Source of the DNA: Treponema sp.
GTDB taxonomy: Bacteria > Spirochaetota > Spirochaetia > Treponematales > Treponemataceae
Assembly (NCBI GenBank): GCA_016290335.1
Contig: JAEETM010000033.1
Location: forward strand, 1 to 39,502
Reading direction: 5' to 3'
Length of the DNA stretch: 39,502 nucleotides
Every line of letters begins with the position of its first letter. The first letter of the stretch is position 1. Of the stretch, positions 9,254 to 17,021 are shown in pieces. The notes under the pieces are model-generated. The model was given only the letters and a program-made list of their open reading frames with translations. It was not told the DNA's origin and searched no databases. Both the position numbers and the translations under genes were made by a program.

Positions 9254-11059
9254 CTATTTTGATAATGATTGTATCTGTTTGTCTAATTCAACCTTAAGCT
9301 CAAGAAGCTTGTTAAGTTGAATTTTGTCATCTTCTGTAACAACAATATATTCCCGAATTTTTTTTGTAAGGTTATTTCTCTGTTCTTCTATCTGATTTTT
9401 CTTTATGAATTTTATAGTGTCCTCAATTATGGCACTCACATTATCATCTCTATAAGCTCCATCAGAAATAACACCTGTTATAACCTGAGTTAAAGCAGGA
9501 TCATCACAACTCGAAAGTATATCTGGTATAGAAAATGCCTGTCTTTCCAGACAGTTTTCCAGTAATCTGAATAATCGTTTTGCATCGGGGTTTTTAAAAT
9601 CATTCTCATTAAGCTTTGAACGCAGGATCTTAAACTGATCAGGATAGGCTACTGCGGCAATTACTCCCCTTAATTCTGCATTAAGTGTAATCTGCGCATT
9701 TTTTGTTTCTTGTCTGTTATTTGGCCGGATTGTCGATACACGTTCACGGGCTTGTTGTCTGTTCAAAAAATCCCTTTTTACAGCCTCCGGTTTCAGATTG
9801 AATGCCTGTCCCAGCTGGTCCAGACAGGAATCTTTTTGAATATCTGACTGAAGAGCATCTATGTAGTCAAAAAACTCAAGCGCAGCCTTTGTTTTACCCT
9901 CAGGCGTATCAACAGGATACTTTTCGCCTAGCTTATTCAAAAGATAGTCGCTATCTAATATAGCACTGTTTACCTGTGCCGTCAAGTTTTCTTTTCCAAA
10001 ATTAAGCATAATTTCTGCGGGGTCTTTTCCACCCTTTAATTGAATAACCTTTACAGAAATGTCTTTCCGGCGGCACATCATAATTGCTTTAAGAGTAGCA
10101 TTCTGCCCCGCTCCATCTGAATCAAAAGACAAAAGAACAGTGTCTACAAAATTGTGGATAAGATTTATCTGTTCGTCTGTAAGGGCTGTTCCACAGGTTG
10201 CAACTGCATAGTCAATTCCGCACTGATGGTATGCAATGCAGTCCATAAAGCCTTCACAGAAAATTACTTTTTTATTTGTTCTGATTGATTGTTTTGCAAA
10301 GTTAAAGGCAAAAAAGGTTTCTCGTTTTTTATAATGGGCAAGCTCCGGTGAGTTCAGGTATTTTCTGTCATCATCTCCCTGAGGATGAAGGATTCTGCCA
10401 CCAAATGCCACGACTTTACCATTGCGGTTGAAAATCGGGAACATAAGCCTATCTGAAAAAAAAGATATATCAGGATAATTTTTGCTGAAAAGCCCTGAAT
10501 CCCGTAAAAACTCATCACTGAAGTTTTTCTTTCTTAAAAAGCCTTTAAGCCATTTTCTGTCGGCAGGAGCATAACCTATTTTAAACTTTTCCAGGGTCTC
10601 TTGTGTGAGCCCTCGTTTTGTTATGTAGTCAAGCGCAAACTTTCCCTGCTCTGTTTCCATCAAAAAATAATGAAACATTGAGGCAGTCCGTTCATAAAGC
10701 TCTATGTATTCTTCGTTTTTGTTGTCTTTTTTTACAATTTCTGGAGCAGGACCGTCTTCATAACGAATTGGAATGGCAAACTTTTTTGCAAGGGTTTCAA
10801 TAGCTTCTACGTAAGTTGACTTTTCCATCTCCATTACAAACTTAATTATATCTCCGCTTGCATGGCAGCCAAAACAGTAATAAAACTTTTTATCATTATC
10901 AACATGGAAAGAACCTGTTTTTTCGCTATGGAAAGGACAGCAGCCCCACCAGTCATTTCCGCTTTTTCTGGTGAGTTTAGTATATTCTCCTACGACAGAT
11001 ACTATGTCTGCATTGTTGCGAATTGAGGTAATTGTATCTTGAGATATTCTTCCAGCCAT
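9254..11059 (-). CDS. dnaG: DNA primase
   Basis: 601 residues, the usual DnaG length. The N-terminal CHC2 zinc finger is present (C41-P-F-H44 and C62-F-G-C65), then the catalytic core and a TOPRIM domain with EGFMD (about residue 265) and the acidic metal site FDSDGAGQ (about 310-317). The C-terminal part after about 430 would bind DnaB helicase. Primase makes the RNA primers for replication. dnaG-rpoD adjacency recalls the classic macromolecular synthesis operon, here without rpsU and with mltG upstream. Confidence 0.97.
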   Translation of the reverse strand: MAGRISQDTITSIRNNADIVSVVGEYTKLTRKSGNDWWGCCPFHSEKTGSFHVDNDKKFYYCFGCHASGDIIKFVMEMEKSTYVEAIETLAKKFAIPIRYEDGPAPEIVKKDNKNEEYIELYERTASMFHYFLMETEQGKFALDYITKRGLTQETLEKFKIGYAPADRKWLKGFLRKKNFSDEFLRDSGLFSKNYPDISFFSDRLMFPIFNRNGKVVAFGGRILHPQGDDDRKYLNSPELAHYKKRETFFAFNFAKQSIRTNKKVIFCEGFMDCIAYHQCGIDYAVATCGTALTDEQINLIHNFVDTVLLSFDSDGAGQNATLKAIMMCRRKDISVKVIQLKGGKDPAEIMLNFGKENLTAQVNSAILDSDYLLNKLGEKYPVDTPEGKTKAALEFFDYIDALQSDIQKDSCLDQLGQAFNLKPEAVKRDFLNRQQARERVSTIRPNNRQETKNAQITLNAELRGVIAAVAYPDQFKILRSKLNENDFKNPDAKRLFRLLENCLERQAFSIPDILSSCDDPALTQVITGVISDGAYRDDNVSAIIEDTIKFIKKNQIEEQRNNLTKKIREYIVVTEDDKIQLNKLLELKVELDKQIQSLSK

Positions 11060-11080
11060 CTTTATCCTGTTTTATACGAA

Positions 11081-12214
11081 TTATTTTTTTAAATAAAGAT
11101 TATGACTCAGTTTATGCTCATCAAAGGTTGATGTAAATACGTGCCTGCCTTCTTCCGGGTCTACAATCTGGAAGAAGTAATACTTTGTTTTTGCAGGATT
11201 AGCCGCAGCATTCAGCGAAATTAAGCCCGGATTTGAAATTGGTGTTGGCGGTAAACCTGCATAAAGATATGTGTTATATGGGCTGTCAATTCTGGTGTCT
11301 TCAATCAAAATCCTGTCCGGATGAGGACGGCCAAGCACTTCTGTAAGAATGTATTCAATTGTTGCGCATGAATAAAGCCCGATGTTGTACTTTAATCTGT
11401 TTACAAAAACACTGGAAATAAGAGGTGCTTCATCCGGGATCCTGTACTCACGCTCAACAATCGAAGCAAGCTTTACTTTTTCATAAAGCTGTTCAGGAGT
11501 AAGGCCTGTGAGACTTTCAATTGAAGCAACCTTTTCGTAAAAGTTGCCCACCATCATCTCAATAACATCAGCAGCCGACATTCCCGGATTCAAAAAGTAA
11601 GTATCCGGAAACAAAAAGCCTTCAAGCGAAGTACCCGAAATGTTATATTTTTTTACGATTTCACCATCATAACAGAGCTTTCTGAACTCATTCAAAGAAC
11701 AGATTCCGTTTTCTTCCAGCAGCTCACCGATTTTTGAAATTGTAAGCCCTTCCGGTATAACAACCTTTATGTATTCCTGCCTGCCCGATGATAATGCCTC
11801 TACAATTTCAACATAATTCATCGCCGGAGTCAGATAATAAATACCGCTTTTCAATTCAATCGGCTGAGTAACCTGCCTGCCCGGAAAAAAATAATCAAAC
11901 AGAACAGGATAATGAATAAAAAGATAAAAGAACCTTGAATCGCGGATTATGTAATTCTTTTCAAGTATTTCCGAGATTTTGAAAACTGAAGTTCCCATTG
12001 AAATCTCAATCTTTGTTTTCTCAACCTGCTCTTCAGATGCTGCCTGACTTGAAGTATACAAAGGCTTTATCTGTGCTTTTGTGTAAAAATATGCCGAAAG
12101 AATAAAAACAGCTGCAAAAACAACAAGCGAAACAAATATCGTTATTATGATTTTTGCAGGGTTTTTCTTTACCGGTCTGGTTTTAGCGTTAGCTGTTTCG
12201 TCCTGATTACTCAT
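11081..12214 (-). CDS. mltG: MltG, endolytic peptidoglycan transglycosylase
   Basis: 377 residues from the ATG at 12214 (MSNQDETANA). One transmembrane helix at about 21-44 is followed by the YceG-like domain. The catalytic motif ASIVEREY is at about 250-257, with E254 as the likely general acid. MltG cleaves nascent glycan strands at the membrane and is proposed to act as a chain terminator. The frame extends to a TTG at 12250, but the ATG at 12214 forms an ATGA overlap with the stop of the upstream small gene and has an AAGGA site, so it is the better start. It ends 21 bases before dnaG. Confidence 0.93.
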   Translation of the reverse strand: MSNQDETANAKTRPVKKNPAKIIITIFVSLVVFAAVFILSAYFYTKAQIKPLYTSSQAASEEQVEKTKIEISMGTSVFKISEILEKNYIIRDSRFFYLFIHYPVLFDYFFPGRQVTQPIELKSGIYYLTPAMNYVEIVEALSSGRQEYIKVVIPEGLTISKIGELLEENGICSLNEFRKLCYDGEIVKKYNISGTSLEGFLFPDTYFLNPGMSAADVIEMMVGNFYEKVASIESLTGLTPEQLYEKVKLASIVEREYRIPDEAPLISSVFVNRLKYNIGLYSCATIEYILTEVLGRPHPDRILIEDTRIDSPYNTYLYAGLPPTPISNPGLISLNAAANPAKTKYYFFQIVDPEEGRHVFTSTFDEHKLSHNLYLKK

Positions 12215-12429
12215 GAATAAAAGTTCCTTACCTCTTCCAGCGAAAGGCAATTATAAACCGAAGTTTCAAGAGCCTTATAAAACTGTTCAATTCCTTCCGG
12301 TAATTCTGCCTGATGGTCTCTCAAATATTTTGCAAGAACGGCAATTTCTTTTGAATTGAAATTATATGTGAGTTTAAATCCATCTGGTTCTTTTGGAACT
12401 GCTGCGTTTAGTTCGTCTGAAGGAATCAT
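12211..12429 (-). CDS. Small hypothetical protein, translationally coupled
   Basis: 72 residues starting MIPSDELNAAVPKEPDGFKL. The ATG at 12429 overlaps the stop of the MBL-fold gene as ATGA, and its own TGA overlaps the mltG start as ATGA, so coupling on both sides supports this start over a longer in-frame ATG at 12501 inside the MBL gene. The protein is soluble, probably helical (KEIAVLAKYLRDHQAELPEG), with no motif I recognise. Its position suggests a role tied to mltG or the hydrolase, but this is only inference from context. Confidence 0.7.
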   Translation of the reverse strand: MIPSDELNAAVPKEPDGFKLTYNFNSKEIAVLAKYLRDHQAELPEGIEQFYKALETSVYNCLSLEEVRNFYS

Positions 12430-13361
12430 AAGGTTATCTCTAAATCCTCTTTTGCAATGCTGATTGAAATATCTGAATGATGAATATACTGAGCATACCA
12501 TCTTGCTGCATTTAAGATTGAGTTGATTTTCTTGTCATCATAAGCCGGTTCATGATGGAACAGGAAAATCTTTTTAATATTCCAGTTTATTGCAAAATCT
12601 ACTGCGTAACAGAAAGCTGAGTGTCCCCAGTTCTTTTTTCTGTATGCTTCATCTACTGTATACTGAGAATCTATTACAATGCAGTCTGCATCCTTGAAAA
12701 CGGCTTCACTTTCCGGTGTTTTCTTAAAATCCTTTGCCCGAAGTTCAATGTCTGTTGCATATACAAACTTTTTGTTACCTTCGCAAACTGCATAGCTGTA
12801 GGAATCGCCTGGATGCGACATTTTGCACGTTGTAATCTGATTTTTTCCAATATTGATTGGTTCGCCTGGAATCATCTTGTGGAAAACAATATTTTTTGTA
12901 AAGCTTTCCAGTGTTACAGGTGAATAAGGAACCTTCATCTGGTCAGAAAGATACTGTTTTGTATTGTCAAACGGAGAGAAAATATCAAACTTTGCTTTCG
13001 GGTCGTAAGCCGGTTCAAAATAAGGCAAGCCCTGTATATGGTCCCAGTGAAAATGCGAAAGGAAAAGGTTGTAATGCTTGTCCTGTGGTAAATTGCCAGA
13101 TTTTCCCATAACGCGCAAGCCTGAACCTGCATCAAAAACAAACTCATTACCTTCTGATTTTATTTCAACGCAGGCTGTATTTCCACCTGTTGTTCCACAA
13201 ATCCATGACGGAAGACTTGCAACAAACTTTGCCCTTGAATCTGGTGATTTTATGTCTTCTTCTGTAATTCGCTGGACTACAGCCATTATTTTTGACTGAA
13301 CCTGCTGCGGTGTTAATGGAGTTGGCAGAGAGCCTCGGACTCCCCAAAAATGTACTTGCAA
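12426..13361 (-). CDS. MBL-fold metallo-hydrolase
   Basis: 311 residues with the metallo-beta-lactamase metal motif SHFHWDH at 102-108, an upstream GTTGGNTACVEI strand, a second histidine region (SHPGDSYSYAV), the aspartate in YATDIE and a late histidine (FHHEP). It resembles the PhnP/COG1235 group of phosphodiesterase-like hydrolases; the substrate cannot be read from sequence. The start codon is TTG: no ATG is available before the conserved VHFWGVRGS strand, and a strong GAGGGG ribosome site lies 7 bases upstream. It heads the run of genes leading through mltG, dnaG and rpoD. Confidence 0.87.
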   Translation of the reverse strand: MQVHFWGVRGSLPTPLTPQQVQSKIMAVVQRITEEDIKSPDSRAKFVASLPSWICGTTGGNTACVEIKSEGNEFVFDAGSGLRVMGKSGNLPQDKHYNLFLSHFHWDHIQGLPYFEPAYDPKAKFDIFSPFDNTKQYLSDQMKVPYSPVTLESFTKNIVFHKMIPGEPINIGKNQITTCKMSHPGDSYSYAVCEGNKKFVYATDIELRAKDFKKTPESEAVFKDADCIVIDSQYTVDEAYRKKNWGHSAFCYAVDFAINWNIKKIFLFHHEPAYDDKKINSILNAARWYAQYIHHSDISISIAKEDLEITL

Positions 13362-13459
13362 ATTATTTCCCCTCGCGAGTTTTTTTGAAATGATTATTTT
13401 ATAATAATAATTCCGTGCAATAATTTTACTAATAGCTAAATCTTTTGTCTAGCTTTTTA

Positions 13460-13489
13460 AAATAAAAAAAGCCGGATTCAAATCCAGCT
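13460..13489 (-). terminator. Rho-independent terminator after tRNA-Tyr
   Basis: On the minus strand AGCTGGAT pairs with ATCCGGCT (one G-T pair) around a TTGA loop and is followed by TTTTTTTATTTT. It lies about 18 bases downstream of tRNA-Tyr and would end the two-tRNA transcript. Confidence 0.85.
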
Positions 13490-13506
13490 CTGAAAACTTC
13501 TGATAA

Positions 13507-13588
13507 TGGGGAGTATAGGACTCGAACCTATGAACTCAAAAGAGGAGGGATTTACAGTCCCTTGCAATTGCCGCTATGCGAACTCCCC
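13507..13588 (-). tRNA. tRNA-Tyr (anticodon GTA)
   Basis: 82 nt, a class II tRNA with a long variable arm as expected for bacterial tRNA-Tyr. Acceptor GGGGAGT pairs with ACTCCCC; the anticodon stem AGGGA/TCCCT holds loop CTGTAAA with anticodon GTA; the T arm has GTTCGAG. The discriminator is A. The 3' CCA is not encoded and must be added by the Cca enzyme. Confidence 0.96.
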
Positions 13589-13598
13589 ATAAAAAAAA

Positions 13599-13671
13599 AG
13601 CTGCCTGTAGGATTTGGACCCACGACCCCGAGATTACAAATCACGTGCTCTACCAGCTGAGCTAAGGCAGC
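13599..13671 (-). tRNA. tRNA-Thr (anticodon TGT)
   Basis: 73 nt. Acceptor GCTGCCT pairs with AGGCAGC; D arm GCTC/GAGC; anticodon loop TTTGTAA with anticodon TGT reading ACA; T arm GTGGG/CCTAC. CCA is not encoded. The anticodon stem CGTGA/TCTCG contains a central T-T (U-U) mismatch flanked by G-C pairs. It lies 10 bases upstream of tRNA-Tyr in the same transcript, a Thr-Tyr pairing also known from other bacteria. Confidence 0.95.
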
Positions 13672-13710
13672 ATTTAATTGGGTGTCCTGCAATGTTGCAG
13701 AACGTGTTTT

Positions 13711-13739
13711 AATATAAATGGATTTTATATTTTAGTCAA
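13711..13739 (-). promoter_or_regulatory. Sigma-70 promoter of the tRNA-Thr/tRNA-Tyr operon
   Basis: On the minus strand TTGACT, a 17-base spacer and TATATT form a near-consensus promoter about 40 bases upstream of tRNA-Thr. The short leader contains a perfect small hairpin (CTGCAA/TTGCAG, 13687-13700). The tRNA-Gly promoter has almost the same boxes. Confidence 0.85.
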
Positions 13740-13792
13740 TACCGCAAGCTTACTTTTTATGAACTTTTTTGCAATTCCTTAAAAATACTCTG

Positions 13793-15355
13793 CTATTTTT
13801 TTAATAATGCTTCAAAAAACACCAGATATTTTTCTTTTACTACATGATTCCACATATAATTTTTGTGAACATAAACCGCTGCATCCTTAATCATCCTTTC
13901 AATAATCTTAGGATTGCAGTTTTTTATTGCAGTAACTTCACTCAATTTTGCTACAAGGGAACCACAGTTGTTTACTTCATACAGGAAGCCTGTTTTTCCG
14001 TCTATGATTTTATTAAGACCTCCAGTTCTGTGTGCAACCGGAATTGTTCCGTAAATCTGAGCAATAAAATCTTCAAGTCCGCACGGTTCAAAAAAGCTTG
14101 GCAGTACAATAAAATCGCCGGCAACAGTTGTAAGTCTTGCAATTTCCTTGTTATAACCATTGAGGAAAACAAGCTTTCCCTTGTATTCTTCGGCAAGAAG
14201 CTTAAATACTTCTTCCAGTGCTAGCTCACCCTGCCCTGTTATTATAAAGCGCACGTTATCAAAATTACCCAAGATATAAGGAACTGCCTCAATCAATACC
14301 GACAACCCCTTCTGTGTTGTCAGCCGTCCGTGGTAGGAAATGTACACGCACTTCTCACCTCCCTCAATAGAACCGTACTGACTTATACCTTCAAGCCTGC
14401 ACCCTGAATCAAGCATTTCTAAAAGTGATTCTCTGCACTGATATTTTCCGTCCAATATATTTTTTTCAGGGTTAAATGCATATGGCAGCTTGGAAATCTC
14501 TGTGTTTTCAGGATTATATCTTTCGTAATCAATACCGTTTGTAATTCCGGTAACCTTTATTTTCCGCTCAGCAAATACTGCCGACAATCCTTCTGTTGCA
14601 TCTGCAAGCTCCGGGTTTACAAGCTCTTCGGCATACTGTTCGGAAACAGTTGTAAGTGCTGCTCCTGCATTATACGCAAGTAAAAACGGCTCAACCCTGC
14701 CAAAAACTGTGGCATTCAAAAGCTCTTCGTCTCCAAGCTCTGTATAGTACCTGGCTTCATTCATATCTGAATAATTATGATGATAAGCAGGCCCCGCATT
14801 ATGAATTGTTACAACAGTTTTTGCTTCCGGCAGCAGGTTGTGGTTTTTAAGAAAAACTGGAATAAGCGAAGTTGAAGCATCCTGGCAGTGAACAATATTC
14901 GGTTTGTCTGCTTTTTCAACATACCTGCAGTATTCGGCTACACCTTTTGCAAAAAGTGAATCCATAAAAAGGGTGTCTTTGTGACCGGTACCCTTTACAT
15001 TTTCTGGATTATTTTTCTGTTCGTTTTGTGTATAGGTGTAAACATCTTCTTTTTGAGAAAACGACGGGTGATTTATAAATACGATTGAAAAATCACCGTC
15101 AATGCATTTTCCTGTAGAATAGCTTACTTTTTCTTCTTTTCCGCAGTGATGAATAATTACATTTTTAATTGCATTTTTCTTTAAATCTTTGATAAGTTCA
15201 TACGAAGTGCATTTGTAAACCGGCATAAAAAGCGTAACATCATTGCCAAGCTCGGAAAACTCCTTGCACAGCGAAAAAGTCACATTTTTTACACCGCCCG
15301 CCTCTGCAATTCCGGCACACTCCATACTGCAAATCCAAAGTTTCAACTTCTTCAT
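13793..15355 (-). CDS. glgA: Glycogen/starch synthase-like GT5 glycosyltransferase
   Basis: 520 residues with a GT-B fold. The GT5 C-terminal signature is strong: ITNGIDYERYNPE, YHGRLTTQKGLSVLIEA and FEPCGLEDFIAQIYGTIPVA followed by RTGGL. GT5 enzymes extend alpha-1,4-glucan from ADP-glucose. The N-terminal KTGGL motif is altered: the sequence reads AEAGGVKNV, so the lysine that contacts ADP-glucose in E. coli GlgA (Lys15) is replaced by Glu18. Donor specificity is therefore less certain, though the class is clear. It starts 24 bases after the aroH stop. Confidence 0.88.
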   Translation of the reverse strand: MKKLKLWICSMECAGIAEAGGVKNVTFSLCKEFSELGNDVTLFMPVYKCTSYELIKDLKKNAIKNVIIHHCGKEEKVSYSTGKCIDGDFSIVFINHPSFSQKEDVYTYTQNEQKNNPENVKGTGHKDTLFMDSLFAKGVAEYCRYVEKADKPNIVHCQDASTSLIPVFLKNHNLLPEAKTVVTIHNAGPAYHHNYSDMNEARYYTELGDEELLNATVFGRVEPFLLAYNAGAALTTVSEQYAEELVNPELADATEGLSAVFAERKIKVTGITNGIDYERYNPENTEISKLPYAFNPEKNILDGKYQCRESLLEMLDSGCRLEGISQYGSIEGGEKCVYISYHGRLTTQKGLSVLIEAVPYILGNFDNVRFIITGQGELALEEVFKLLAEEYKGKLVFLNGYNKEIARLTTVAGDFIVLPSFFEPCGLEDFIAQIYGTIPVAHRTGGLNKIIDGKTGFLYEVNNCGSLVAKLSEVTAIKNCNPKIIERMIKDAAVYVHKNYMWNHVVKEKYLVFFEALLKK

Positions 15356-15369
15356 AATACGCTCACAAA

Positions 15370-15395
15370 ATTATCGGAGTCAGTCCGATATAGAC
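15370..15395 (+). repeat. Short palindromic repeat overlapping the aroH stop
   Basis: Stem TATCGGA/TCCGATA around loop GTCAG, followed by TAGAC. It belongs to the family of short palindromes seen at 24073, 26569, 31190, 31222, 32674 and 37120. Here it encodes the last residues (SISD) of the AroH-type protein on the opposite strand. Confidence 0.6.
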
Positions 15396-15775
15396 TTTTG
15401 ATAATCAGGCCGAAGTTTTTCTGCACCATTCAGGTAAATGTTTTGTTTTTCAAGTGATTTTTTCATATAAGTAGTGATCATCACTCTTATTACATTAGTC
15501 AAACCACCTTCAATTTCCGGCTCCACGCTGCAAAACAAGGCAACCTTTGAAACATCTATACAGGCTTTGTATTCTGTATTTCCTTTACGTAAGGCGGCAG
15601 CAGGATTAAGCTTTGTAATTTCTTTTGTAACTGTAAATTGAATTGAAACAAGGTCTTCTGCTTTGAGCCTGTTTTTTTCGAAAATAGCGTTACACATAGC
15701 GCAAACGTTTTTTGTTATATCTTCCGGGGTGTTTTCGCAGCAGACGGCACCTCGAATAGCAGCAAGTTTTTTCAT
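15380..15775 (-). CDS. aroH: Chorismate mutase, AroH type
   Basis: 131 residues, the size of the Bacillus subtilis AroH trimeric mutase. Matching landmarks are AIRGAVCCENT at the N-terminus (the active-site arginine of IRGA), the central EPEIEGGLTNVIRVM (the family has a catalytic Glu and the Arg of IRVM) and IYLNGAEKLRPD near the end (active-site Tyr). The enzyme turns chorismate into prephenate for Phe/Tyr synthesis. It is a stand-alone mutase lying between glgA and an SPFH-like gene, with 12 and 24 base gaps. The C-terminal SISD is encoded by a palindromic repeat. Confidence 0.88.
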   Translation of the reverse strand: MKKLAAIRGAVCCENTPEDITKNVCAMCNAIFEKNRLKAEDLVSIQFTVTKEITKLNPAAALRKGNTEYKACIDVSKVALFCSVEPEIEGGLTNVIRVMITTYMKKSLEKQNIYLNGAEKLRPDYQKSISD

Positions 15776-15787
15776 ATTTTGTTTCCC

Positions 15788-16537
15788 CTATATTCCATCA
15801 TAAAGACTTCCTTCAGTTGTTTCATTCTCTGCAGAATCTTCACCGTATAAGCTGCTTCCAGATGAAGAAGCTGATGAACTGGATGATTTTGTTGACGGAC
15901 TGTAGCTTTCGAAGGATGGAATCATATTTTTCTGCTTGTTGTAAAGGTTGTAGTTTGGAAGCTTAAAGTCTGTGAGGGCAAAGATTGTAACGTCAATTTC
16001 CGGGAAATCCCTGTAGGAAGCAATGGCAGAAATAAGTTCGTCGCGTTTAACAGACTGTGGATTGAATGAAGAATCGGCCATTGATCGGCGTAAATAATAA
16101 TCAGCGGCCATTTGTGCTATGGAATCGGCAACATTTGAAAGATAGGCGTGTAAATCTTCATCATCAGAAATGTAATTGTCCTGGAGTAAACTGACAATTG
16201 CTTCCGGTGTAAATGAAAGTGAAATTGAAAAATTAAAGTAATAATTCATATAATCGCTGTAGTTTCCGTTCAAATCATAAGACTGGAAATTACCGCTTAT
16301 TTTAGTTGTTTTATTAACAGGCTTGCTTTCAAAAACATTAAGCTTTGCATTTGTAGGAATAAGAAAATCCCAGGACCACGAAAACTCACCCGGAACTACT
16401 GCCTTTTGCCTTACGCCGCCTATTTTTGACTGAATTATACCGAAAGTGCCCGGTTTTATTCTTATTTGTGTCCATCCTAAGTAAAAAACAAAGCCAGCTG
16501 CAATCAAAAGCAGAAAAAACGCGATTTTACTCTTCAT
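15788..16537 (-). CDS. SPFH/Band 7-like membrane-anchored protein (putative)
   Basis: 249 residues. An N-terminal transmembrane helix (about 5-22) leads into IRIKPGTFGIIQSKIGGVRQKAVVPGEFSW, which resembles the opening of SPFH (stomatin/prohibitin/flotillin) domains, with a helical stretch at about 125-170 and a serine-rich tail (about 216-235, SSSSSASSSGSS) ending in acidic residues. SPFH proteins scaffold membrane microdomains and proteases; this protein is shorter than most, so the assignment is tentative. It is the first gene of the aroH-glgA run. The ATG has GGTGG upstream, and a TATAAT hexamer lies at 16563-16568 on the minus strand. Confidence 0.55.
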   Translation of the reverse strand: MKSKIAFFLLLIAAGFVFYLGWTQIRIKPGTFGIIQSKIGGVRQKAVVPGEFSWSWDFLIPTNAKLNVFESKPVNKTTKISGNFQSYDLNGNYSDYMNYYFNFSISLSFTPEAIVSLLQDNYISDDEDLHAYLSNVADSIAQMAADYYLRRSMADSSFNPQSVKRDELISAIASYRDFPEIDVTIFALTDFKLPNYNLYNKQKNMIPSFESYSPSTKSSSSSASSSGSSLYGEDSAENETTEGSLYDGI

Positions 16538-16610
16538 ATACTGTATTCCACCCGAAAATTATATTATAGTCACAATAATTATATATCATACTATATCAAT
16601 ATAAAACTAA

Positions 16611-16997
16611 GTGCTTCAAGTGAAAGATAATAAAAAAAAATTAAAAGATTTTATAAACACGAATACTCTCTCCTTTTTGAACAAGCTGATTAAGAATGCT
16701 GTCTGGATTTTTTTTGTATTTGATCTTTTAATCTTTCTTTTTTACATAATCGGGAATTATTACAGCTATACAGACAGAACTCTTATCCTTATCCTGCGGA
16801 TTATGTCCTGGACTTCGGTAATGCTTGTAATTATTTCTGTTGTTGGATTTTTTGAGAATATAGTTTATATTTTCTTTGACAAAAAAGTTTTCCTGAGGAT
16901 TATTTCAATTTTGTTTGTGATAATTTCCTTTGCCGTAGGGCTTCTGCTTATTTTTTATTCAACTGCACTGCTCCATCTGGCTCTTGGAATAAACTGA
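16611..16997 (+). CDS. Small polytopic membrane protein, unknown
   Basis: 128 residues with three or four hydrophobic helices (about 20-45, 57-87, 91-125) and no recognised motif. The start is uncertain: no ATG occurs before the first helix, GTG codons at 16611 and 16620 are the candidates, and neither has a clear ribosome site. It ends 24 bases before the cca ATG, so it may be the leader gene of a cca operon. Divergent from the SPFH-like gene. Confidence 0.55.
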   Translation: MLQVKDNKKKLKDFINTNTLSFLNKLIKNAVWIFFVFDLLIFLFYIIGNYYSYTDRTLILILRIMSWTSVMLVIISVVGFFENIVYIFFDKKVFLRIISILFVIISFAVGLLLIFYSTALLHLALGIN

Positions 16998-17021
16998 TTT
17001 TTGTCAGGGATTCTGTTACAG

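Noticed and set aside
12430..12501. Longer start for the small gene upstream of mltG
   Set aside because: It would run inside the MBL-fold gene; the ATGA overlap at 12429 is the better start.
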